Shown here piece by piece: positions 17,315 through 26,171 of a DNA stretch of 64,000 bases (positions are counted from its first letter, which is position 1; every line of letters begins with the position of its first letter). Both the position numbers and the translations under genes were made by a program. The notes beneath the pieces are model-generated. The model was not told the origin of the DNA, made no database searches, and saw only the letters and a list, made by a program, of their open reading frames with translations. Source of the stretch: Halalkalibacter oceani (GTDB lineage: Bacteria; Bacillota; Bacilli; Bacillales; Bacillaceae_D); NCBI RefSeq assembly GCF_023715605.1, contig NZ_JAMBOL010000001.1, positions 186,001 to 250,000 of the forward strand, in the 5' to 3' direction.

Positions 17315-17921
17315 TCATGAAATGGTAAGAATGGGGCTCTCAGCTTACTTGTCGACTCAGCCGGACATTGACATCGCCGGGCAGGCAAGCAACGGGCAGG
17401 AAGGGATTGATTTGGCGGTCGAACAAAAGCCGGACGTGATTTTAATGGATCTGGTGATGGAAGGAATGGACGGGATCGCGGCGACAGCGGCGATTACAAA
17501 GAAGCTGCCTGATGTAAAGGTAATCGTGCTGACAAGCTTTATCGATGATGAGAAGGTCTATCCCGTCATTGAAGCAGGGGCATTCAGCTATTTGCTGAAA
17601 ACATCATCGGCTGCCGAGATTGCAAGCGCGATCCGCAGCGCAGCAAAAGGCGAAGCGGTCGTCGAAGCGAAGGTGACGAATAAGATGATGCAGCGGATGA
17701 GAGGCGCGAAGGAAAAGCAGCCTCATGATTCCCTGACCCCGCGCGAGCTTGAAGTTTTGCAATTGATTGGCGAGGGCAAAAGCAATCAGGAGATTGCCGA
17801 TGAACTTTACATCGGGATTAAAACGGTAAAGACGCATGTCAGTCATATTTTGCAGAAGCTTGAGCTTGATGATCGGACGCAAATTGCGGTCTACGCCCAC
17901 CGTTGCGGTCTCGTCAAATAA
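17289..17921 (+). CDS. liaR: Response regulator LiaR
   Basis: 210 residues. Receiver domain 1-120 with acidic pocket DDHE, phospho-Asp in VILMDLVMEGMDG and Lys in LLKTSS; NarL-type LuxR helix-turn-helix 145-205 (LTPRELEVLQLIGEGKSNQE). Activates the lia operon. Last gene of the operon; the start with GGAGGGGG lies inside liaS, so translation is coupled. Confidence 0.96.
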   Translation: MIRVLLVDDHEMVRMGLSAYLSTQPDIDIAGQASNGQEGIDLAVEQKPDVILMDLVMEGMDGIAATAAITKKLPDVKVIVLTSFIDDEKVYPVIEAGAFSYLLKTSSAAEIASAIRSAAKGEAVVEAKVTNKMMQRMRGAKEKQPHDSLTPRELEVLQLIGEGKSNQEIADELYIGIKTVKTHVSHILQKLELDDRTQIAVYAHRCGLVK

Positions 17922-17924
17922 CGG

Positions 17925-18053
17925 AGAGAAGGCATCGGCTTTGTTTTGGGCAGTTTGATCTTCACCCGTCGGATTGTCAGAAACCGGCTCTCCCTGAAAA
18001 ACTTCCTTTTTCAGCAGCTTCCTCACAACGGGCATTAAGAAGATAGCTGAGAG
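17925..18053 (-). pseudogene. Possible remnant of an MFS transporter C-terminus
   Basis: On the minus strand 43 codons read LSAIFLMPVVRKLLKKE, then a hydrophilic tail (VFQGEPVSDNPTGEDQ and more). The first part looks like the end of a last transmembrane helix with a basic stop-transfer, as in MFS drug transporters. The frame is closed by a TGA two codons upstream inside the liaR terminator and runs into liaR at the other end. So it can only be a fragment, or chance. Confidence 0.3.
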
Positions 18054-18094
18054 GCCGGATCAAAAGGGCAAACAACCTTTTGATCCGGCCTTTT
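18052..18094 (+). terminator. lia operon terminator
   Basis: AGGCCGGATCAAAAGG paired with CCTTTTGATCCGGCCT, loop GCAAACAA, then TTTT. Same core and loop edge (AACAACCTTTT) as several other terminators here. It lies 130 bases after liaR. Confidence 0.85.
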
Positions 18095-18310
18095 ACCGTG
18101 TTACAGGAATGACAGCAGCTTTGTCCGGCAGGAAAGACCGTTTTCTGCGTCAAAACAAAAAAAGCCTGACTTAAGAGGGGGAGAAACGAGGCGATTTTAT
18201 TTTTACTAATATAATATGCTACTCTTAAAGCATAAATCGACATTTCCAGACAACCGTGAAACAAAACTGGCATTTTATACGTATAAAGAAGGGAAAGGGG
18301 GTGGCTGCGA

Positions 18311-20458
18311 ATGAAGAAAAAGCTCGTGTTTGGCATTTCTGCTCTGTTGGCAATGGTTCTTCTGGCTCTTATTATTTATCTTATTATTATTCTGGCAGGT
18401 CAGTATGTCGTCAACGACCAAAGTCTCGTCATGAAAACGACGACCTCGCTCGTTGATCAGGAAGGTCATCTGCTGACCCAGCTGTTTATCGAGAACCGTG
18501 AGCTCGTCTCAATCGAAGAGATACCAGAGCAGGTGCAGCAGGCATTCATCGCCATTGAAGACACACGCTTCCGTGAACATCTTGGGATCGACTTCCGTTC
18601 AATCGGCCGCGCTCTTTATCGGGATATACTCGCCGGGGCGAAGGTGGAAGGCGGGAGTACGATTACGCAGCAATTGGCGAAAAATGCTTTTCTGTCAAAC
18701 GACAAAACATGGCTCCGCAAAACGAAAGAAGTGTTAATCGCGATGAACCTCGAGCGGCAGTACAGCAAGGACGAGATTTTGGAAATGTACTTAAACCGCA
18801 TTTACTTCGGGCATGGCGCCTATGGCATTCAGGCTGCCTCGAAGCTTTATTTCAACAAGCCTGTCACTGAGTTGACCGTGGATGAAGGGGCGCTGCTCGC
18901 AGGACTTCCGAAAGCGCCGAACTCGTATTCCCCGCTTGTTGATCCGGAGAGAAGCAAGCAGAGGCGGGACCTCGTCCTGACGGTGATGGAACGGCAGGGC
19001 TATATAAGCGCTGAAGAAGCAGTCCGGCTGCAAGGGCGGACGGTAGCGGTGGATCATAACAGCATTTCTGAAAATGAAGCGTATTTAACGTATATTGATA
19101 TGGTGTTGAATGAAGCTGAAGAGCGCTATCAATTGACGAATGAAGAGGTTCTTGAAGGCGGCTATACGATCGTTGTCCCGATGAACCGCCACGTTCAGGA
19201 AGCCGTTTATCAAAAGATTCGCGAAGACCGTTTTTTCCCGGAAGGAAATGAGGATGCGGAAGCGGCGTTTGTCCTGCTCGACGCAGAGACGGGCGGTGTT
19301 CTTGCCGTTCAGGGAGGACGCGAATATGTCAGAAAAGGATTAAACCGGGTTAATGTGAAGCGGCAGCCCGGCTCGGCCTTAAAGCCTTTATCGGTCTTCG
19401 CGCCGGCATTGGAAACGGGCATTTATCATCCTTATTCCTTACTGAAAGATGAATTACTTGAATATGAAGGTGGTTATACACCGCGCAATTATCAAAATGA
19501 ATATGCGGGAAACCGGACGATGTATGAGTCGTTGACCCATTCTGTCAATGCGCCGGCTGTCTGGCTGTTAAATGAAATCGGCATTGAGCAGGCGTTGCCA
19601 TTGCTAAAGCAATTTGGCCTTGAGCTGCCGGATCGTGGACTGGCGATAGCGCTCGGAGGCTTGCAGGAAGGCGTGACACCGCTCGATCTGGCTGCTGCCT
19701 ACCGTGTGTTTGCCGAGGAAGGAAAACGGGTCGAGCCATATTTTATTCAGGCCATCTATGATCGGAATGGCCATCAAATCGGTGAGGCTCCCGTCGAGGA
19801 AGAAGCGGTCGTTTCTCCGCAAACAGCCTGGTATATGACGAGAATGCTTGAATCCGTCGTGAAGGAAGGCACGGGAACAAATGGTACGGTCAATAGCCCG
19901 CTTGCCGGAAAGACCGGGACGACGACTTACCCGGATGTCGAAGGGGCGACGATGGACGCCTGGTTTGTCGGCTATACGCCGACCGTGGTCGGTGCGGCGT
20001 GGATGGGTTATGATGTCACCTCGACGGATCATTATTTGCATGGTGGCAGCAGCTACCCGACTGTCTTGTTCAAGGAAATTATTAATGAGCTTCCTGGTGA
20101 GATGCGCGACGTTGCTTTCGAGAAGCCAATGGAGGTTCAGGAGCTCGACCCGCCTGTTGATTTGCCGGTGATAAACGATTTGGAGGCGACGATGGCGATG
20201 GGCGGCCGCGGGATGATGAGTGTTCAGCTGCTCTGGTCGGCGCTGGCTGATGAGCGGATCTATTATCAAATTTACGAGGTGGATGGCGGCGAGCGAACCC
20301 GGATCGCTACCGTTGTGAACGAGAATCATTATTTCGTCGGCTCACTCAATCCATTCTCGAAAAAACGCTATCAGGTTGTTCCATATGATTCAACGACGGA
20401 ACAATCCGGGCAGCCGTCCAATGTCGCCGACGTTCATTTTCGTTTCGGCTTTCATTAG
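18311..20458 (+). CDS. pbpF: Class A penicillin-binding protein, PbpF-like
   Basis: 715 residues. N-terminal anchor (about 6-30); GT51 transglycosylase about 55-230 with IEDTRFREHLGID and the GGSTITQQLAKN motif; transpeptidase about 300-600 with active-site Ser in GSALKP, the SxN motif in HSVNAPAVW and KTG in LAGKTGTTT; then a fibronectin-like tail from about 630. It polymerises and cross-links peptidoglycan. B. subtilis pbpF (PBP2c) also stands just before hemEHY, which decides the name. GGGGGTGG before the ATG. Confidence 0.9.
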   Translation: MKKKLVFGISALLAMVLLALIIYLIIILAGQYVVNDQSLVMKTTTSLVDQEGHLLTQLFIENRELVSIEEIPEQVQQAFIAIEDTRFREHLGIDFRSIGRALYRDILAGAKVEGGSTITQQLAKNAFLSNDKTWLRKTKEVLIAMNLERQYSKDEILEMYLNRIYFGHGAYGIQAASKLYFNKPVTELTVDEGALLAGLPKAPNSYSPLVDPERSKQRRDLVLTVMERQGYISAEEAVRLQGRTVAVDHNSISENEAYLTYIDMVLNEAEERYQLTNEEVLEGGYTIVVPMNRHVQEAVYQKIREDRFFPEGNEDAEAAFVLLDAETGGVLAVQGGREYVRKGLNRVNVKRQPGSALKPLSVFAPALETGIYHPYSLLKDELLEYEGGYTPRNYQNEYAGNRTMYESLTHSVNAPAVWLLNEIGIEQALPLLKQFGLELPDRGLAIALGGLQEGVTPLDLAAAYRVFAEEGKRVEPYFIQAIYDRNGHQIGEAPVEEEAVVSPQTAWYMTRMLESVVKEGTGTNGTVNSPLAGKTGTTTYPDVEGATMDAWFVGYTPTVVGAAWMGYDVTSTDHYLHGGSSYPTVLFKEIINELPGEMRDVAFEKPMEVQELDPPVDLPVINDLEATMAMGGRGMMSVQLLWSALADERIYYQIYEVDGGERTRIATVVNENHYFVGSLNPFSKKRYQVVPYDSTTEQSGQPSNVADVHFRFGFH

Positions 20459-20486
20459 CAGCAGGTAAGGTGCCGGGAGAGGAAAG

Positions 20487-20563
20487 AGGAACGTCATTCC
20501 GCGATTAACGGTCAAAAGGGGAATTACCCACTATTTTTTGCCTGGGAACGGAATCACGTTCCT
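20487..20563. repeat. Long-spaced 15-bp inverted repeat after pbpF
   Basis: AGGAACGTCATTCCG (20487-20501) and CGGAATCACGTTCCT (20549-20563) match in 14 of 15 positions as an inverted pair with a 47-base spacer. No T-run follows. Possibly an operator pair, a hairpin of the pbpF 3' region or an element end. The rest of 20459-20740 shows nothing I recognise. Confidence 0.45.
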
Positions 20564-20740
20564 GTACCAAAAACAAAAACCATAAGAAGCTGATCTTACG
20601 CCACATTTGGCAGGATGCGTTGGACGAACGTGAAGGGGCTCGAAACAAATTCCATGCAGGCGATGCTTGGTTTTGCTGTCATGTAGCCGGAAAACCATAC
20701 GAAAAAGCAACTACTGTATTTGCCTGAATGTCGAGCGGAT

Positions 20741-20844
20741 GAAATAGACGAAGACTCCTGCGGGAGAAAAAGCAACGGTGAGACCCCACAGGGCGGTAGC
20801 CCGAGGAGGCTCACCAGCTTCCCGCGGAAAGCGAAGTCTATTTC
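20741..20844. repeat. Bacillaceae-type palindromic interspersed repeat
   Basis: Bounded by GAAATAGAC and GTCTATTTC (terminal inverted repeats). Inside are GACTCCTGCGGGAG, GGTGAGACCCCACAGG, GAGGAGGCTCACC and CCGCGGAAAGCGAAG. I recognise this layout as a non-coding repeat seen in intergenic regions of many Bacillaceae genomes. The 104-bp size and inverted ends would fit a miniature mobile element or a structured RNA. It lies between pbpF and the end of the ykuI-like gene. Confidence 0.8.
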
Positions 20845-20931
20845 AGGAGCGATGGATTTCTCTCTTTTCATTTGTTCGGATCGTCATATAGAAATACGTT
20901 TGACCAGCTTCGATTTTTTGTCTACGGTCTG

Positions 20932-20955
20932 AAGCGGCCTAGTGACAGGCCGCTT
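20932..20955. terminator. Hairpin over the 3' end of the EAL gene
   Basis: Perfect AAGCGGCCT / AGGCCGCTT stem that includes the stop codon of the minus-strand EAL gene. The T-rich tail (TTTGTTTT) is on the plus-strand side, so it would best stop plus-strand transcription coming from pbpF. Confidence 0.55.
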
Positions 20956-22174
20956 TGTTTTCATTGTCTGCCAGAGGGAGGGTAAGGTCGATAAACAGGT
21001 AAGTGTCCTCACAGACGGGATAGGAGAAGGTCTGAATCATCTCGTTTGGATCGTGATCAGTATAAGGCTCAGACAGTATGCCTCTTTGATTCAGCTCCAT
21101 TTGAACGATGTTTTTCAGAAAATAGGGCCGCCAGCTCCAGTTTTTTTGCCGGTAATGATGAAGCACTGTCCAATCGGAGCGGGAGTGGCGCTGGTGATTG
21201 CCGGAAAGCTGATAGCCAAGCCGGTTGCACATATAAGCGCGGAAGCAGTGCTCCGGAAGAGTGGCGCAAATTTCTTGCACATATTGGTCATAATCGGCGG
21301 AGAAAGGGGTGGTCGGCAGCGATTGCTGCAGAAGATGATTCAGCTCTTCCTCAAAAGAATAATGTTTTTTCAGCCGTTCTATCTCCGCCTGAATCATTCG
21401 CTCCAGCTGATCGTGCATGTTCTCAACAGAACGGACGGTTTCAATCAGCGTCGGCTGTGGTTTTGAAAAAAGAAAGCCCTGATAATACTGAGCGCCATTT
21501 TTCCAGGCATTTTCAAGCAAATCAAGCGTTTCAATCCCTTCAAAGAGCAGCTGGGCGCCAAGGCGCTGGGAGAGAATTGAAAGGGCATGAAGAACGTCAC
21601 GGTGCGACTGGCTGTTGGCACTTTTTTTGACGAGATTTAAATCGACCTTCAAAATATGGGGCTGAAGCAGGGCGACTCGTTCAAGGTTGCTGAATCCCTT
21701 TCCTAAATCATCGACGGCGATTCGGCAGCCAAGCTGGCGATATTTTTGTAAACGCTCTAAAAAAGCGGGAACATTCGTAGAAAAATCCGTTTCGGTAATT
21801 TCCAGTACAAACTGCAAAGGCTTGATTACAGGATGAGTATCAAGAAGGGCAGTCAGCTGTTCGTAAAAGAGAGCATCCTCTTCTTCGGTAAAAATATCCG
21901 AATCAAGATTGAAAAAATAAGATTTCTGCAGGCCGGCATGGTGATGAATCGCTTTTAACGCTTTTGTCCGAATGTGACGATCAACGCGCTGCTTTCTTTC
22001 TTTGTCGACCGTTGGCTGATGAAAGAATGGTCCAAGGCTGATGACATTCTTTCCGGCCCGGTAACGGCCCAGTATTTCATAGCCGACAATCGTCCGCTGA
22101 TCGGCTCCGACAATAGGCTGAAAGTAGGGAAGGATATGTTCTTCCTCATATGAATACGTCGCTTCTGTCTTCAT
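20939..22174 (-). CDS. ykuI: EAL-domain protein, YkuI-like
   Basis: 411 residues. EAL domain about 10-250: PYFQPIV, YEILGR in place of the EAL triad, LEITETDFS, AVDDLGKGFSNLERV, KVDLNLVK, FEGIETLDLLENA. The C-terminal PAS-like domain carries NWSWRPYFLKNIVQMELNQR, which matches B. subtilis YkuI. YkuI binds cyclic-di-GMP, but no phosphodiesterase activity is established for it. The ATG at 22174 has AAGGAGGAGAGCG; the TTG upstream overlaps that site. Confidence 0.88.
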   Translation of the reverse strand: MKTEATYSYEEEHILPYFQPIVGADQRTIVGYEILGRYRAGKNVISLGPFFHQPTVDKERKQRVDRHIRTKALKAIHHHAGLQKSYFFNLDSDIFTEEEDALFYEQLTALLDTHPVIKPLQFVLEITETDFSTNVPAFLERLQKYRQLGCRIAVDDLGKGFSNLERVALLQPHILKVDLNLVKKSANSQSHRDVLHALSILSQRLGAQLLFEGIETLDLLENAWKNGAQYYQGFLFSKPQPTLIETVRSVENMHDQLERMIQAEIERLKKHYSFEEELNHLLQQSLPTTPFSADYDQYVQEICATLPEHCFRAYMCNRLGYQLSGNHQRHSRSDWTVLHHYRQKNWSWRPYFLKNIVQMELNQRGILSEPYTDHDPNEMIQTFSYPVCEDTYLFIDLTLPLADNENKAACH

Positions 22175-22462
22175 CGCTCTCCTCCTTGTCAACGTCCGTC
22201 TGTCTATCTAGATACCTTTATTTTATCAGTTTCTGAAAAAGGGAAACGGAACTGTGGAGGATTACCTGACAAGGTTTCCGATCAGATGACATTCATCAAT
22301 TTTATGACAGTTTGCCAAGATGGCTATACAGGGCCAAATTGGGTCATTATAGTAGGAGATGCGATGTAATTTATTAAGAGATTACAGTAAAATAAAGAAG
22401 CAGTGTAGTGGAATGTTTGAAATCTGTCGAGAACGACAGAAATGAAGAGAGGGTGTAACTAC

Positions 22463-23500
22463 GTGGAATTTAATGATCAGTTTTTAAAGGCGTGTCGTGG
22501 AGAGGCTCATAGCCATGTGCCGGTCTGGTATATGAGACAGGCGGGGCGTTCACAGCCGGAATATAGAGAGCTTAAGGAAAAGTATTCATTGTTTGAGATT
22601 ACCCATCAGCCAGAATTATGTGCCTATGTCACAAAGCTTCCGGTCGATCAGTATCAAAATGATGCCGCCATTTTGTATAAGGATATTATGACCCCGCTCC
22701 CGGCGATTGGCATTGATGTCGAGATCAAATCCGGCATTGGTCCCGTCATTGCCGATCCGGTACGCTCGAGGCAGGATGTGGAACGGCTTGGCGACATTAC
22801 CCCGGAAGCCGATGTCCCATATGTGCTGGAAACGATTAAGCTGCTTCGGACTCAATTAACGGTTCCGCTTATTAGCTTTGCCGGCGCGCCATTTACGCTG
22901 GCGAGCTATATTATTGAAGGTGGGCCTTCAAAAAACTACAATAAAACGAAAGCATTTATGTATGCCGAGCCAGAGGCCTGGTATTTATTAATGGATAAAC
23001 TGGCGGAGATGACGATTACATATGTGAAAGCTCAGGTTGCTGCCGGAGCTCAGGCGATTCAAATTTTTGATTCGTGGGTTGGGACGCTGAATGTCGCTGA
23101 TTACCGCACGTTTGTCAAACCGGTGATGAATAAGATTTTTACAGCGCTCAAAGCAGAAAACATTCCGCTTATTATGTTTGGCGTCGGAGCCAGTCATCTG
23201 ATCCATGAATGGAATGACCTCCCGCTTGATGTCATCGGTCTGGATTGGCGTCTGTCAGTGGCTGAAGCGCGCGAGGCCGGAGTGAAGAAGACGGTTCAGG
23301 GAAATCTCGATCCGGCGATTTTGCTTGCTCCATGGGAAGTGATTGAAGATAGAACGAAAGCGATTCTGGATGAGGGAATGAAAAGTCCGAATTTTATTTT
23401 CAACCTTGGTCACGGTGTTTTTCCAGAAGTGCAGCCTGAGACATTAAAGCGGCTGACCGCGTTCGTCCATGATTATTCCGCTAGTAAAATGAAACGTTGA
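22463..23500 (+). CDS. hemE: Uroporphyrinogen decarboxylase
   Basis: 345 residues. Decarboxylates uroporphyrinogen III to coproporphyrinogen III. Signatures are [20 protein letters not shown] at the N-terminus, [11 protein letters not shown], and [12 protein letters not shown] prefer the GTG at 22463 ([14 protein letters not shown] aligns with B. subtilis HemE), preceded by GAGAGGGTG; the ATG at 22442 has no site and lies behind a CTGTCG/CGACAG hairpin. First gene of hemEHY. Confidence 0.95.
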   Translation: MEFNDQFLKACRGEAHSHVPVWYMRQAGRSQPEYRELKEKYSLFEITHQPELCAYVTKLPVDQYQNDAAILYKDIMTPLPAIGIDVEIKSGIGPVIADPVRSRQDVERLGDITPEADVPYVLETIKLLRTQLTVPLISFAGAPFTLASYIIEGGPSKNYNKTKAFMYAEPEAWYLLMDKLAEMTITYVKAQVAAGAQAIQIFDSWVGTLNVADYRTFVKPVMNKIFTALKAENIPLIMFGVGASHLIHEWNDLPLDVIGLDWRLSVAEAREAGVKKTVQGNLDPAILLAPWEVIEDRTKAILDEGMKSPNFIFNLGHGVFPEVQPETLKRLTAFVHDYSASKMKR

Positions 23501-23512
23501 GGTGAAAAACAA

Positions 23513-24445
23513 ATGGCAAAGAAAAAAATAGGCCTGTTGATGATGGCCTATGGAACTCCGAGAACGAAGGAAGAAATTGAGCCTTACTATACGCATATTC
23601 GTCATGGGCGCAAGCCGTCGGCGGAAGCGGTGGAGGAGCTGACTGAGCGCTATGAAGCAATCGGCGGCATCAGCCCGCTGGCAAAAATTACTGAAGATCA
23701 GGCGTTAAGCCTGGAGAAGTATTTAAATGAAAGCAATGACGACGTCGAGTTTAAAGCTTATCTCGGCTTGAAGCATATTCACCCGTTTATTGAAGATGCG
23801 GTCGCCGATATGAAAACGGACGGGATTGAGGAGGCGGTCAGCCTTGTTCTCGCTCCTCATTATTCGACGTTCAGTGTCAAGTCCTACAACAGCCGGGCTG
23901 AGCAGGAATCAGAGAGAATCGGCGGGCCTCGAATTCGGACGATTGAAAGCTGGTACAAAGAGCCGCTCTTTATCGAATACTGGGCGACGCAGCTGAAGCA
24001 GACGATGGCGCAAATCGCCGATCAAGAAAAGGCGTGTGTCGTCTTCTCGGCGCACAGCCTGCCGGAAAAAATTCTCGAAATGGGCGATCCATACCCTGAG
24101 CAGCTCCAGGAAACAGCCGATCTGATCGCAAAAGCAGCCGGAATCCGCCATTATACAATCGGCTGGCAAAGTGAAGGCAATACGCCAGACCCGTGGCTCG
24201 GCCCCGACGTTCAGGATCTAACCCGGGAGCTGTACGGCAAACATGGCTATACGTCCATCATTTATTGCCCGGTCGGTTTCGTCGCCGATCATTTAGAAGT
24301 GCTGTATGATAACGACTATGAATGCAAGGTCGTATGTGATGATCTCGGGATCGACTATTTCCGGCCAGAAATGCCGAACGCCAAGCCGGAGTTCATTCGC
24401 TGTCTCGCAGCCGTTGTGCAGAAAAAGCTTGCAGAGAAAGAGTGA
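23513..24445 (+). CDS. hemH: Coproporphyrin III ferrochelatase
   Basis: 310 residues, the length of B. subtilis HemH (CpfC). Inserts iron into coproporphyrin III. The metal-site His is in [12 protein letters not shown] and the conserved Glu in [20 protein letters not shown]-terminal [10 protein letters not shown] is typical. It starts 12 bases after hemE with GAGGTG; six bases separate its stop from the hemY start. Confidence 0.97.
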   Translation: MAKKKIGLLMMAYGTPRTKEEIEPYYTHIRHGRKPSAEAVEELTERYEAIGGISPLAKITEDQALSLEKYLNESNDDVEFKAYLGLKHIHPFIEDAVADMKTDGIEEAVSLVLAPHYSTFSVKSYNSRAEQESERIGGPRIRTIESWYKEPLFIEYWATQLKQTMAQIADQEKACVVFSAHSLPEKILEMGDPYPEQLQETADLIAKAAGIRHYTIGWQSEGNTPDPWLGPDVQDLTRELYGKHGYTSIIYCPVGFVADHLEVLYDNDYECKVVCDDLGIDYFRPEMPNAKPEFIRCLAAVVQKKLAEKE

Positions 24446-24451
24446 GAGCAG

Positions 24452-25843
24452 ATGTCAAATGCGAAAAAAAGAATTGCTGTCATTGGCGGAGGAATCACAG
24501 GGCTTGCGGCTGCCTACCGGCTCGAGCAGGCAGAAGGGGTGGAGTATCAGCTTTATGAAAAGGCTGACCGCCTCGGCGGCAAAATTCAAACCGAGCTTGT
24601 CGACGGCTTTGTCATTGAGCGTGGCCCGGACTCCTTTCTCGCCCGGAAAGAAAGCATGTCTAGGCTGGCGCGTGAAGTCGGCATGGAGTCCGAGCTGCTT
24701 GCCAATGATACGGGGCAGGCTTATGTATTGAAGGGTGAGCGGCTCTACCCAATTCCAGGGGGCGCTGTGATGGGAATTCCGACAGAAATCAAGCCGTTTC
24801 TCAGCACGTCCCTTTTTTCAACCGCCGGTAAGCTGCGGGCGGCGCGCGATCTTTTCTTATCGCCAACGGTCAAAGGAAATGAGGACATTTCATTGGGCCA
24901 TTTCTTCCGCCGGCGGCTTGGCGATGAAGTTGTGGATCATTTAGTAGAGCCGCTTTTGTCGGGAATTTATGCCGGCGACTTAAACAAGCTGAGCCTGAAG
25001 GCGACCTTTCCGCACTTTCAGCAGCTTGAGCAGAAGTACGGCAGCCTCGTTCGCGGAATAAAAGCGACACGGACGCCGCAGCCAAAGGCGATGGACAAGA
25101 AGTCCAAAGGGATGTTCCTCAGCTTCAGACAAGGGCTGGAGTCATTTGTTCATGCGATTGAACAGCAGCTTGATCCGGCCTCTGTCCGCAAAAATGCCGA
25201 TCTAAGCTTCATTCGCAAAGAAGGGGAGCGCTACCTTATCGGGCTGGCGGATGGAACAAGTGAATCATTCGATCATATTATTATGACGACTCCGCCGCAT
25301 GTGACCGCTCAGCTGCTTTCGGCGTATCCGTACTTTGATTACTTGCGGGAGATGGAAGCGACAACCGTGGCGACGGTGGCGCTCGCTTTTAAGGAAGAAG
25401 CTGTTCACAATCCTTATGAAGGAACGGGCTTCGTCGCTTCGAAAAAAAGCCCGTATACGATCACGGCATGCACATGGACTCATAAGAAGTGGCAGCATTC
25501 CACTCCGCCGGGATACGCGCTTTTGCGTTCGTATGTCGGACGACCGGATGATTCTTCGATTGTGGAGCAAAGCGATGAGGAAATTGTCGAAACCGTGCTT
25601 CATGACCTGAAGCAGATTATGGAGATTGAAGGGCAGCCCGAATTTTTCCGGGTGACGCGCTGGAGACAATCAATGCCGCAATATCATGTCGGTCACACAT
25701 TTAAAATCGCCAAAATCAAAGAAGACGTCGCGCGAAACCTGCCTGGTCTTCATCTTTGCGGAGCTGCTTTTGAAGGGGTTGGCCTGCCGGATTGCATTGA
25801 CCAGGGAGAAGCCGCGGTCGCCCGAATTATCCAAACATCGTAA
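24452..25843 (+). CDS. hemY: Coproporphyrinogen III oxidase (FAD)
   Basis: 463 residues. The FAD-binding motif is AVIGGGITGLAAAYRLE near the N-terminus and the flavin site at the C-terminus is GAAFEGVGLPDCIDQGEAA. Oxidises coproporphyrinogen III to coproporphyrin III in the Gram-positive haem route (CgoX), upstream of HemH. Start ATG with GAGAGCAG. Last gene of hemEHY. Confidence 0.96.
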   Translation: MSNAKKRIAVIGGGITGLAAAYRLEQAEGVEYQLYEKADRLGGKIQTELVDGFVIERGPDSFLARKESMSRLAREVGMESELLANDTGQAYVLKGERLYPIPGGAVMGIPTEIKPFLSTSLFSTAGKLRAARDLFLSPTVKGNEDISLGHFFRRRLGDEVVDHLVEPLLSGIYAGDLNKLSLKATFPHFQQLEQKYGSLVRGIKATRTPQPKAMDKKSKGMFLSFRQGLESFVHAIEQQLDPASVRKNADLSFIRKEGERYLIGLADGTSESFDHIIMTTPPHVTAQLLSAYPYFDYLREMEATTVATVALAFKEEAVHNPYEGTGFVASKKSPYTITACTWTHKKWQHSTPPGYALLRSYVGRPDDSSIVEQSDEEIVETVLHDLKQIMEIEGQPEFFRVTRWRQSMPQYHVGHTFKIAKIKEDVARNLPGLHLCGAAFEGVGLPDCIDQGEAAVARIIQTS

Positions 25844-25944
25844 TGTATGCGAAAAGCAGCAAAATTCTGTGAAAACGGAAGATAGATGAAAATGAAAGAC
25901 GCTTTCATACGGATTGTTATCGCTTTCTTGAAATAATGAAGACT

Positions 25945-25973
25945 TTGCCAAAAGGTCACGTCAGTACGATAAT
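25945..25973 (+). promoter_or_regulatory. Sigma-A promoter of the 28-aa microprotein gene
   Basis: TTGCCA (25945-25950), 17-base spacer, GATAAT (25968-25973). The start codon lies 37 bases further on. Confidence 0.65.
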
Positions 25974-26009
25974 AAAAGTATCTTAAGCAAAGGAAAGAAG
26001 GTTATTTCA

Positions 26010-26096
26010 GTGAAAAAGCTTTTCGCTACAATCAGAGATATTGTAACCGAGTATAACGAGCTGCGTGCCCGCGTCGATAAAATGATGGAAAGATAA
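26010..26096 (+). CDS. 28-residue microprotein, amphipathic, unknown
   Basis: Starts with GTG; the product is MKKLFATIRDIVTEYNELRA followed by RVDKMMER, probably a single amphipathic charged helix without a membrane segment. It has a complete unit: promoter at 25945, AAGGAAAGAAGG upstream of the GTG, and a strong terminator 14 bases after the stop. I do not recognise it. The alternative is a small RNA in which this frame is accidental. Confidence 0.6.
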   Translation: MKKLFATIRDIVTEYNELRARVDKMMER

Positions 26097-26110
26097 TAAC
26101 TTTTCTCAAA

Positions 26111-26148
26111 AGCCCTTCTCTGCCTGATGGTGGAGGAGGGCTTTTTTT
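26111..26148 (+). terminator. Terminator of the microprotein gene
   Basis: AGCCCTTCTC pairs with GAGGAGGGCT (one wobble), then seven T. Also faces the end of the M50-like gene. Confidence 0.85.
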
Positions 26149-26171
26149 ATAACGCAGCAAAGCTGAGAATC

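Noticed and set aside
20939-22174. Loss of the EAL catalytic motif as a finding
   Set aside because: The EIL variant is close to the EVL found in B. subtilis YkuI, so it is a trait of the subfamily and not peculiar to this genome.
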